From Candidatus Venteria ishoeyi (GTDB lineage Bacteria; Pseudomonadota; Gammaproteobacteria; Beggiatoales; Beggiatoaceae): DNA of 39,173 nucleotides. The position numbers were made by a program, and so were the translations under genes. Positions 8,236 through 15,468 of the stretch are shown piece after piece. The stretch lies in assembly GCF_030378065.1 (NCBI RefSeq), contig NZ_JAUCGJ010000044.1, positions 1-39,173 on the forward strand. The letters are read 5' to 3'. How positions within the stretch are numbered: the stretch's first letter is position 1; each line of letters begins with the position of its first letter. The notes beneath the pieces were generated by a model. It ran no database searches and was not told where the DNA came from. It saw nothing but the letters and a program-made list of their open reading frames with translations.

Positions 8236-8580
8236 ATGAGTGATTTAGAAAAACAACTTTCTGGCTTGGCTATTGATGATCTGACAATGATGCAGAGCCG
8301 TATCAAAACGCTGATTAATCAGAAAAAAGGCAATACTAAAAAAGATCTGCTGAAACAATTCAAAAAAATGGCTAAACAAGTAGGCTTGGTCATTGAAGAA
8401 GTGGTTTGGGCAGATGATAAAGCACCATTAGGTAAGAAAAAGAAATATGTGCCAAAATACCAGAATCCTGAAGATTCCAATATTACCTGGACTGGATTAG
8501 GCATGAAACCACGTTGGGTACGTGCGCACCTCGATACGGGTGGTGAACTCGAAGATCTGAAAATCCCTGGTATCGAATAA
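8236..8580 (+). CDS. H-NS-family nucleoid-associated protein
   Basis: A 114-residue protein with an N-terminal coiled oligomerisation helix (about 1-55), a lysine-rich linker (KKKKYVPKYQ) and the H-NS C-terminal domain (YQNPEDSNITWTGLGMKPRW, then GGELEDLKI). This family binds AT-rich, often foreign DNA and silences it, apt here given the AT-rich acquired pieces around. The minor-groove contact loop, usually QGR or RGR, reads GLGMKP here. ATG 8236 follows AGGA at 8221-8224. The gene is a single unit, with its own promoter and terminator. Confidence 0.88.
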   Translation: MSDLEKQLSGLAIDDLTMMQSRIKTLINQKKGNTKKDLLKQFKKMAKQVGLVIEEVVWADDKAPLGKKKKYVPKYQNPEDSNITWTGLGMKPRWVRAHLDTGGELEDLKIPGIE

Positions 8581-8619
8581 AATAATCACACCGCCTTTGA
8601 AGGCGGTGTGATTATTTTA
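8579..8619 (+). terminator. Rho-independent terminator of the H-NS-family gene
   Basis: An 18-bp stem (AAAATAATCACACCGCCT with its complement) and loop TTGA, with A-rich and T-rich flanks, directly overlap the stop codon. The symmetry makes it usable from both sides. Confidence 0.85.
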
Positions 8620-8683
8620 GGCAGGGATATTTCAACTTGAATTCAGCACTTAAATTCAGCTTGGAATGATATTTCCGGGCATA

Positions 8684-8712
8684 AAAAAAGCACTGTAAAA
8701 ACAGTGCTTTTT
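8684..8712 (-). terminator. Terminator downstream of tRNA-Leu
   Basis: AAAAAGCACTG / CAGTGCTTTTT form an 11-bp stem around loop TAAAA(A), with runs of A and T on either side. It lies 37 bases beyond the tRNA 3' end on the minus strand and could also back up the H-NS terminator. Confidence 0.75.
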
Positions 8713-8748
8713 ATAAATCTTTATCATTGGATGATAAAAATAAAAATC

Positions 8749-8835
8749 TGGTGCCGAGGAGAGGACTTGAACCTCCACGGGGTTTCCCCCACTAGCACCT
8801 GAAGCTAGCGCGTCTACCAATTTCGCCACCTCGGC
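8749..8835 (-). tRNA. tRNA-Leu (anticodon CAG)
   Basis: An 87-base class II tRNA read on the minus strand: acceptor GCCGAGG paired with CCTCGGC, D arm with TTGGTAGAC, anticodon loop TTCAGGT in stem CTAGC/GCTAG, a long variable arm (TGGGGG/CCCCG region), T arm GGTTCAAGTCC, and an encoded CCA end. It closely resembles E. coli tRNA-Leu(CAG), which decodes CUG. It is transcribed away from rnr; no integrase or attachment-site duplicate is seen beside it. Confidence 0.97.
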
Positions 8836-8881
8836 TTAGGTGGGTCAAGAAAGATGCGTAATATAACAAAGGAATTTTGAA

Positions 8882-11047
8882 TTGTCAAAAAAGAAAAAGA
8901 AAATTATAAAAGATCCATTTGCAGCCAGAGAGGCTAAAAAATATAAAAACCCGATTCCCAGTCGGGAATTCATTATCGCGCAATTGGAAAGCAAGGGCAT
9001 TCCAATGCGTTGGAAAAAAATAGCTGCCCTGCTTAATATACAAGATGAAGAACAACTCGAAGGTGTACGCCGTCGCCTGAAAGCCATGGAACGCGATGGA
9101 CAACTCATGCGCACCCGGCGCGGTGACTATGGCCTGCCGAAAAAAATGGATATGGTACGCGGACGTATCATGGGCCACCCCGATGGTTTCGGCTTTTTAA
9201 TCCCGGAAGCAGGCGGTGACGATCTATTTTTATCAGAACGTCAGATGCACAGCGTGTTTCATGGTGATAAAGCCCTGGCGCAAGTGGTGGGCAAGGATCG
9301 CCGGGGACGCCGTGAAGGTGCCATCGTCGAAGTGCTAGAACGCGGCACCGAAACCCTGGCAGGACGTTTTGTTAAAGAAAAAGGCGTGGCTTATGTGATT
9401 CCCAGCAATCGCAGAATTGCCCAGGATATATTGATTCCTGATGATGCTCAGAAACAGGCAAAACCCGATCAAATGGTCATTATCAAACTGATCAAACAAC
9501 CGGAAAAACGCCAACCGCCAGTCGGAGAAATCATTAAAGTCTTAGGCCGACACATGGCCCCCGGCATGGAAACCGACATTGCCATCCATGACCACAATAT
9601 TCCCGTCAACTGGTCAGAGGCGGTGGAAAAAGTTGCCAAAAAACTACCGCGCACCGTACCCACCCGCGCCAAGAAAAACCGTGAAGACCTGCGTGAAACC
9701 CCGTTAATGACCATTGACGGCGAAGACTCCCGCGATTTTGACGATGCTGTTTTCTGTGAACCCTACGGCAAAGGCTGGCGCTTACTGGTCGCAATTGCGG
9801 ATGTCTCACATTATGTCAAACCCGGCAGCGCCCTGGATCAAGGTGCTTACGAGCGCGGTACTTCAGTGTATTTTCCCAACCGCGTGGTACCAATGCTGCC
9901 AGAAGCCTTATCCAACGGTTTATGCTCACTTAACCCCAATGTTGATCGCCTGTGCCTGGTATGCGAGATGTTTGTCACCCGTTATGGCGGGGTGCGCCGT
10001 TATCGCTTCACCCAAGCCGTGATGCGCTCTGCGGCGCGTTTAACCTATACCCAGGTTGGCGCAGCACTAGATGGTGATGAAAATGCAGTGGCAAGCCATA
10101 TACTGCCGCACCTGAAAAATTTACATAATCTCTATTTATGCCTGCGCGAACGTCGGGAAAAACGCGGTGCATTGGATTTAGAAACTACGGAAACCCGCAT
10201 TATTTTCGGCGAAGGCAAAAAAATCGAAAATATTGTGCCGGTGGTGCGTAATGACGCGCATAAACTCATTGAAGAAATGATGTTATTGGCGAATGTGACG
10301 ACAGCTAATTTCCTTGCCAGCGAAGAAATGCCGTTTTTATATCGGGTTCATGCCCGACCGGAACAAGAAAAACTGGAGCAATTACGCAGTTTTCTCAAAC
10401 CGCTGGGTTTAGTGTTATATGGTAAAGAAGCACCTAATGCCAAACATTACGCCAAATTACTACAAAACATCCAGGAACGCCCGGATAAACAAATGATCCA
10501 GACCGTGTTACTGCGCAGTCTGAAAATGGCGATTTATACCCCGGAAAATGTTGGACATTTTGGTCTGGCTTATGATGCCTATACGCATTTCACCTCACCG
10601 ATTCGGCGTTACCCGGACTTACTCACCCACCGCGCCATCGTCCACCGCTTGCACAACAAACAGCCCGAAGAATTTGACCATAGCCCCACAGAAATGGCAC
10701 AACTGGGTGAACACTGTTCCATGACCGAGCGCCGCGCTGATGAAGCCACCCGCGATGTAACCGCATGGTTGAAGTGTGAATACCTGCAAGACCGAGTAGG
10801 TGAAACCGCACAGGGACGCATCACCGCTGTCACCTCATTTGGTGTATTTGTGGAACTGGAAGAAATTTTTGTGGAAGGTCTGGTGCATATCAGCACCTTA
10901 AAAAGTGATTATTACCACTTTGATGCCGCCAATCATTTATTACGCGGTGAACGTGGCGGCAAGGTGTATCGTTTATACGATCCTATCAGCGTCAAGGTTA
11001 CGCGGGTGGATCTGGATGAGCGCAAGATTGATTTTGTTGAAGTGTAA
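8882..11047 (+). CDS. rnr: Ribonuclease R
   Basis: 3'-5' exoribonuclease that degrades structured RNA. Layout over 721 residues: lysine-rich N terminus (SKKKKKIIKDPF), winged-helix domain (about 20-90), cold-shock domains (about 85-240), RNB catalytic domain (about 270-600, with MTIDGEDSRDFDDA carrying the metal-binding Asp cluster) and an S1 domain (about 640-718, GRITAVTSFGVFVELEE). It is shorter than E. coli RNase R because the C-terminal basic tail is missing. The start is TTG 8882, supported by AAAGGA at 8868-8873 with eight-base spacing; the first ATG would cut into the winged helix. No rlmB gene follows, although rnr-rlmB is a common pair. Confidence 0.94.
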   Translation: MSKKKKKIIKDPFAAREAKKYKNPIPSREFIIAQLESKGIPMRWKKIAALLNIQDEEQLEGVRRRLKAMERDGQLMRTRRGDYGLPKKMDMVRGRIMGHPDGFGFLIPEAGGDDLFLSERQMHSVFHGDKALAQVVGKDRRGRREGAIVEVLERGTETLAGRFVKEKGVAYVIPSNRRIAQDILIPDDAQKQAKPDQMVIIKLIKQPEKRQPPVGEIIKVLGRHMAPGMETDIAIHDHNIPVNWSEAVEKVAKKLPRTVPTRAKKNREDLRETPLMTIDGEDSRDFDDAVFCEPYGKGWRLLVAIADVSHYVKPGSALDQGAYERGTSVYFPNRVVPMLPEALSNGLCSLNPNVDRLCLVCEMFVTRYGGVRRYRFTQAVMRSAARLTYTQVGAALDGDENAVASHILPHLKNLHNLYLCLRERREKRGALDLETTETRIIFGEGKKIENIVPVVRNDAHKLIEEMMLLANVTTANFLASEEMPFLYRVHARPEQEKLEQLRSFLKPLGLVLYGKEAPNAKHYAKLLQNIQERPDKQMIQTVLLRSLKMAIYTPENVGHFGLAYDAYTHFTSPIRRYPDLLTHRAIVHRLHNKQPEEFDHSPTEMAQLGEHCSMTERRADEATRDVTAWLKCEYLQDRVGETAQGRITAVTSFGVFVELEEIFVEGLVHISTLKSDYYHFDAANHLLRGERGGKVYRLYDPISVKVTRVDLDERKIDFVEV

Positions 11048-11074
11048 GGTGGAATAGCGATAGCATATTTCACC
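11048..11074 (+). repeat. Stem-loop repeat, copy A
   Basis: GGTGGAATA - GCGATAGCA - TATTTCACC: a 9-bp stem with one mismatch around a 9-base loop, starting directly after the rnr stop codon. Copies with the same loop but other stems lie at 38679-38705 and (inverted) 38723-38749. It may serve as the rnr 3' end. Confidence 0.6.
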
Positions 11075-11096
11075 CAATAATTTACCGATAAAAATA

Positions 11097-11157
11097 GTGG
11101 AATACGGTGCGTGATAGCAGTTACCCAAATCCAATATCACGGGCGCACCTATTCCAC
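11097..11157 (+). repeat. Long imperfect hairpin before the Ycf48-like gene
   Basis: Nested complementary blocks GTGGAATA/TATTCCAC, GGTGCG/CGCACC and TGATA/TATCA enclose a loop of about 18 bases. The outer arms repeat the GTGGAATA arm of the stem-loop at 11048, so both belong to one interspersed palindrome family. Confidence 0.55.
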
Positions 11158-11179
11158 CCTACGGCACAGGAGAACACAG

Positions 11180-12376
11180 ATGAAAACAATACATTTGATC
11201 TTCGGCCTGCTATTTTTTTTTAATAGCCTGAATGCCTATGCTGCCTGGCAAACCATTGATTTGGGACTGCCGGAAGCCATGAATTTTACCGACGTACAAT
11301 TTGTGGATGAAGATCACGGTTTTTTAAGCACGGATTCCGGTCATGTCATATATACCCGGGATGGCGGTCAAAGCTGGCAGCGCAGCACTGCTGCAACACT
11401 CAAATTAAATGCTTTGTTTTTTGTCGATCAAAATACTGGTTGGGCCGTGGGTTCGCAAGGCACGCTGGTACATACCCAGGATGGCGGTCAAAACTGGATG
11501 CCACAAACCGTTCCCAGTGCTGCGGAGCTGCGTGATGTCTATTTTGTCGATAATCAAATTGGTGCTATCGTCTCCAGCGATACGACACATTTTTTACTGA
11601 CGCAAGATGGTGGACAAAACTGGGAATTACGCGCGCAAAACACGCAGCCAAATCCCGCCATGGGTACAACATCTGTATACCTGCAAGATGCCGATCATAT
11701 CTGGATTGCAAACTGGGCGGGACGCAATGGCGTGGAATTTACCGCTGATGGCGGGCAAAGCTGGCAGTTACAAGCCACTGAACCTGTTTATTATTTAATG
11801 GATTTGGGTTTTACCAGCCAAGAACAAGCCTGGCTGATTGCTTACCAAGTTTGGAGCGCCAACCCACAAGCCAATTTAGATTGCAGTCCACAGTCAGGAA
11901 CGGAAACCAGCACGACCAGTTTTTTGGGTTACGTCTACACCACTCAAAATCATGGTTCAAGCTGGGAAAATGTCGGACATTTTTGCGGCTATCCGCGCGC
12001 AGGCGACTTTGTTGATGCGCAACATGGCTGGATAATCAGCGAATTGGCTATCTGGCACAGTCAGGATGGCGGGATAAGCTGGCACGAAACCGCACTGGAA
12101 CAGCAGCCGGAAGCCATTGATATGCTTAATCCAGACAATGGCTGGGCAGTCGGCAATAACAACCTGGTTTTACACTATCAAACCAATATGCCAACAGACT
12201 CCGAAAAATGCCGCGCACAATACGATACGGCAACGGCAATGCTGCATATCCCCTGCCTGGATATTATCAATCCTGAACAGCCACAAACCTATCACGCCAC
12301 CTTACAATGGCAGAACCCCACGCCTTTTGGGCCTATACAATTTTTACTGCTGGATGTTGGCATCGCAGAGCAATAG
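11180..12376 (+). CDS. Secreted Ycf48/Hcf136-like beta-propeller protein
   Basis: A 398-residue protein with a signal peptide (KTIHLIFGLLFFFNSLNAYA, cleavage probable before AWQT) and repeated BNR-type blades: TRDGGQSW, TQDGGQNW, TQDGGQNW, TADGGQSW, TQNHGSSW and SQDGGISW, each followed by the next strand set. This is the Ycf48-like fold, known in phototrophs as a photosystem II assembly factor but common in non-phototrophs with unknown roles. ATG 11180 is preceded by AGGAG (11168-11172). It lies 35 bases before the TPR kinase gene and may be its extracytoplasmic partner; that link is inferred from position only. Confidence 0.85.
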   Translation: MKTIHLIFGLLFFFNSLNAYAAWQTIDLGLPEAMNFTDVQFVDEDHGFLSTDSGHVIYTRDGGQSWQRSTAATLKLNALFFVDQNTGWAVGSQGTLVHTQDGGQNWMPQTVPSAAELRDVYFVDNQIGAIVSSDTTHFLLTQDGGQNWELRAQNTQPNPAMGTTSVYLQDADHIWIANWAGRNGVEFTADGGQSWQLQATEPVYYLMDLGFTSQEQAWLIAYQVWSANPQANLDCSPQSGTETSTTSFLGYVYTTQNHGSSWENVGHFCGYPRAGDFVDAQHGWIISELAIWHSQDGGISWHETALEQQPEAIDMLNPDNGWAVGNNNLVLHYQTNMPTDSEKCRAQYDTATAMLHIPCLDIINPEQPQTYHATLQWQNPTPFGPIQFLLLDVGIAEQ

Positions 12377-12411
12377 TAATTATTTAAATTTGCCCAGAAA
12401 AAATAAATAAA

Positions 12412-14289
12412 ATGTCTAAATCCAGCCATAACAAACTAAAAACTCAGAAAAATCCAAAAAAAATATTACGCTTGGCGGAAGAAAGCTTTAAAGCCGGGGA
12501 AAAATATGCAGATAATGAAAGACATCAAGCGGCTGCGGATAAGTTTTTAGCTGCTGCCAAGTATTTGCATACCCTGAAAGATTTAAATACCCCTAATAGT
12601 GAAATACAGCAGGCAAATGCATTAGCTCATGCATCGCTAGCATTCAATGAATTACATCAATATAAAAAAGCAAAAAGCTTAGCTGAAAAGGCATTAGCTA
12701 TTCAAGAAAAAATTTTAGGGGCAGAACATCATGAAATTGCCTTATCATTAAATGACTTAGCAACCATACTGATAGCACTAGGCGAATATGATAATGCTAA
12801 ATATTTCCTTAAACGAGCAATAAAAATTCAAGAAAAACAATTACCTTACGGACACTCTTATCTTGCTAACAGCCTTAATAATTTGGCTGGGATTTACATC
12901 AAACTGAATAATTATAATAAAGCTAAAACATTAGCTGAAAGAGCTCTAAGAATCCAAAAAGAATATGCTGGTTTGGATAATCCAGACAGTGCTTCCCATC
13001 TCGATAGCCTTGCCAATATTTATGCAAATTTAGATACACATGACAAAGCCATGGAATTATATCAGCAGGCTTTGGAGAGCAGGAAAAAACACTTTGGCGA
13101 GCTTCATCCTCTTGTTGCTTCTAGTCTTAACAAGATTGCCACCGTTTATGCAAGTTTAAAGAGATATGATAAAGCCAAATCTTTGCATAAAAAAGCCTTA
13201 GAAATTCAAGAAAAAAAATTACCCTCAGATCATCCTGAGATTTCAACCAGTCTGACTAATCTTGCTGGTATTTTTTCAAAAATAGGAGACTATGATAAAT
13301 CCAGAGACTTATATGAAAAATCCCTGCCTATTTTAGAAAAAAGTTTAGGCCTAGAGCATCCGGGTGTCGCTTCTGTCCTGAACCATTTGGCCGTACTTTA
13401 CTCAAAACTTGGTCAAGATGATAAAGCACACGGCTATATCCAAAAAGCACGAACTATTATCAAAAAAGTATTTAAAGATGAAAATCACCCTCTTTATAAA
13501 ACGATAGAAAAAAATTATTTAGAATTACAAGAAAAAATAAATCAGTTAGAAGGTATTAATCTAACACAACGCATAGAACTGGAAGAAACCAAAAAACTCA
13601 GTTATCTTGGGCAAATGGCAACCGGCGTTGCCCACAATATCAATAACCCCGTCGGTATTATCCGCATGGCAGCACAACGCGGTTTACGGCGGCTTAATAA
13701 ACCTGAAGGTTTAACCCCGCAAGAAAGCCGAGAGATTTTTGAAACTGTACTAAATCAAGCTGATCGACTGCACAGTATTATTGAAAATTTTCGTAATTTT
13801 GCCAACGGGGATCGCAGCCAGCGGGAAATGATTGATTTAAATGCCTTGGTGGAACGGGTTAAAGACTATTTTTCCGGTCAGTTTCAAAGTCATGACGTAA
13901 GCCTGGAATTAGATTTAGCAAGCAAAGAACTACAAGCCTATGCCAATAATTTCGTATTGGAAGAAGTCTTAAGTAATTTATTGACTAATGCGCGGGAAGC
14001 AGTGCAAGGTCACAATAATGCCACGGTTTGGATAAAAACCTGGCGCAATGAAAAAAGCAGTGGTTTCGAGGTGAAAGATAACGGCCCGGGGATTGCTGAT
14101 AAACAGGTTGAACATTTATTCTCCCCGTTTCACAGTGAAAAAACACAGGGTACCGGGCTGGGTTTATATTTTACTCAGCAGGCGCTGGCTGAAATTAATG
14201 CTAAAATTGACTATCAAAAATCAGCAGGTGATGGTGCGCATTTTATTGTAACTTTACCCATTGCCCGGAAGGAGTATAACAATGAATGA
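12412..14289 (+). CDS. TPR-repeat histidine kinase
   Basis: A cytoplasmic 625-residue kinase. An N-terminal helical region (1-55) is followed by about seven tetratricopeptide repeats of the kinesin-light-chain kind (about 60-345; motifs such as YDKAKSLHKKALEIQEK and HPLVASSLNKIATVY), a coiled linker, and the kinase core: H box GQMATGVAHNINNPVG with H408, N box EVLSNLLTNAREAV, G1 VKDNGPGI and G2 TQGTGLGLYF. No membrane span is seen, so the TPR array is the likely input domain, binding a protein or peptide. No clear ribosome-binding site precedes ATG 12412. It overlaps the regulator gene that follows by eight bases. Confidence 0.9.
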   Translation: MSKSSHNKLKTQKNPKKILRLAEESFKAGEKYADNERHQAAADKFLAAAKYLHTLKDLNTPNSEIQQANALAHASLAFNELHQYKKAKSLAEKALAIQEKILGAEHHEIALSLNDLATILIALGEYDNAKYFLKRAIKIQEKQLPYGHSYLANSLNNLAGIYIKLNNYNKAKTLAERALRIQKEYAGLDNPDSASHLDSLANIYANLDTHDKAMELYQQALESRKKHFGELHPLVASSLNKIATVYASLKRYDKAKSLHKKALEIQEKKLPSDHPEISTSLTNLAGIFSKIGDYDKSRDLYEKSLPILEKSLGLEHPGVASVLNHLAVLYSKLGQDDKAHGYIQKARTIIKKVFKDENHPLYKTIEKNYLELQEKINQLEGINLTQRIELEETKKLSYLGQMATGVAHNINNPVGIIRMAAQRGLRRLNKPEGLTPQESREIFETVLNQADRLHSIIENFRNFANGDRSQREMIDLNALVERVKDYFSGQFQSHDVSLELDLASKELQAYANNFVLEEVLSNLLTNAREAVQGHNNATVWIKTWRNEKSSGFEVKDNGPGIADKQVEHLFSPFHSEKTQGTGLGLYFTQQALAEINAKIDYQKSAGDGAHFIVTLPIARKEYNNE

Positions 14290-14713
14290 TAAATATTGCG
14301 TTTTAGTGGTTGATGATGAAGCGGCTCAACGTAAAGAAATTAAAGCATTATTGGAAGATTATGATTTTGAGGTGGAAACTGCGGCTAATGGCGAAGAGGG
14401 CCTGGAAAAATTATTAACCGATCGTTTTGATGTTGCGGTGGTGGATTTAAAAATGCCAAAAATGAATGGTCTGGAGATGATACGCCGGGCGGATGCCGCC
14501 AATATTGATACTTATGCGGTGATATTAACGGGTATGGGTGGTAAAGAAGAGGCGGTGCAAGCCCTACGTCTACAACGCAGCGTAAAAGACTGGGTGGATA
14601 AATCCAGTCTGAACGATACAGATTTTGCCGCATTGATTAAAAAACTGGCTATCGGTGTGCCGCTGGAGGAAGTAAATCAAATCTTATCCAAGCTACCGCC
14701 AGTTGAAGCATGA
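14282..14713 (+). CDS. Single-domain response regulator
   Basis: 143 residues, receiver only: acidic pair D11/D12 in VLVVDDE, phosphoacceptor D55 in VAVVDLKMPKMNG, T83 in ILTGM and K107 in WVDKSS. The short tail carries no DNA-binding or enzymatic domain. ATG 14282 has GGAAGGAG just upstream and lies inside the end of the kinase gene, so it is the natural cognate partner of that kinase. Its stop overlaps the start of the PIN-domain gene by ATGA (14710). With no output domain of its own, it probably acts through protein contact. Confidence 0.92.
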   Translation: MNDKYCVLVVDDEAAQRKEIKALLEDYDFEVETAANGEEGLEKLLTDRFDVAVVDLKMPKMNGLEMIRRADAANIDTYAVILTGMGGKEEAVQALRLQRSVKDWVDKSSLNDTDFAALIKKLAIGVPLEEVNQILSKLPPVEA

Positions 14714-15468
14714 GTATGGAACGTTATTATCTGGACACCAACGCTCTATATGCGTTTTATCGTGACGGCATGAGGACGCTGCAAAGAAAACATCCACATT
14801 ATCAGGCAATGACCGGTGGTGAAAAAGTACGGGAATTAAGTGAAACCGCCCAGGTGTATGTATCGGAACTGACTTATGTTGAATTTATTGGACGTATCAC
14901 GCGCCATTCACGCACACCCATTGGCGTGGCTTCAAACAAGCCAACACCAGCCTTTAATGAGTCTGAAATAAACGCACTCTTACAAGCTTTACATCAAGTA
15001 CAAGGACTCAGTGAAACAGCACAAGCCCATATATCCGCCTTAACTGGCGATGAATTTCTCAAATGTATGATGTCTCATTCACGTAAACATTCTAAGTCTT
15101 CCAATAAAATGGAACTCAGAAAACTTGAAATGGACACAATTTTAGAAGCCTTGCGCAAGGATATTGGTCATAGCGCCCGCCATCGTTTTCAACTTGTGCC
15201 TGTCGCAGAAGACGCATATCGCTATGCCAGGGAATTAATGTTAAACCATGCCAGAGGTAAGGGTGCTTGTGGATTAGACACTAATGATGCTTTGCATATT
15301 GCCACGGCTAAAATGCTGCAACCCCCAGTCACCTTGGTAACTTCCGATGGCGGCAAATCTCGCGGTTTAAACACAGCAAAGATGAAATGCGCCTGTGATT
15401 GCATCAACTTGAAGTATTTCGATCCTGAACTGGATGACATAGAAACCGTACCAGATAACTTTTTATAA
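14710..15468 (+). CDS. PIN-domain protein with an internal tandem duplication
   Basis: 252 residues. The PIN nuclease signature is split between the two ends: D9 in YYLDTNALY, E58 in LTYVEFIGR, D190 and D193 in GLDTNDALHIATA, and D213 in LVTSDGG, so all usual metal-binding positions are present. Between E58 and the C-terminal half, a unit of about 57 residues is repeated (39-95 and 96-152; compare LSETAQVYVSELTYVEF with LSETAQAHISALTGDEF), making the protein far longer than a VapC (about 130-140). No antitoxin gene is adjacent. ATGA overlap with the receiver gene implies coupled translation. RNase activity is inferred from the fold. Confidence 0.8.
   Translation: MSMERYYLDTNALYAFYRDGMRTLQRKHPHYQAMTGGEKVRELSETAQVYVSELTYVEFIGRITRHSRTPIGVASNKPTPAFNESEINALLQALHQVQGLSETAQAHISALTGDEFLKCMMSHSRKHSKSSNKMELRKLEMDTILEALRKDIGHSARHRFQLVPVAEDAYRYARELMLNHARGKGACGLDTNDALHIATAKMLQPPVTLVTSDGGKSRGLNTAKMKCACDCINLKYFDPELDDIETVPDNFL

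Noticed and set aside
8749-8835. tRNA-Leu as an integration site for a genomic island
   Set aside because: No integrase and no repeat of the tRNA 3' end is seen; both sides are housekeeping genes.
11111-11179. Longer N terminus for the Ycf48-like protein
   Set aside because: It would come before a clear signal peptide and good AGGAG site at 11168, and covers a palindromic repeat.
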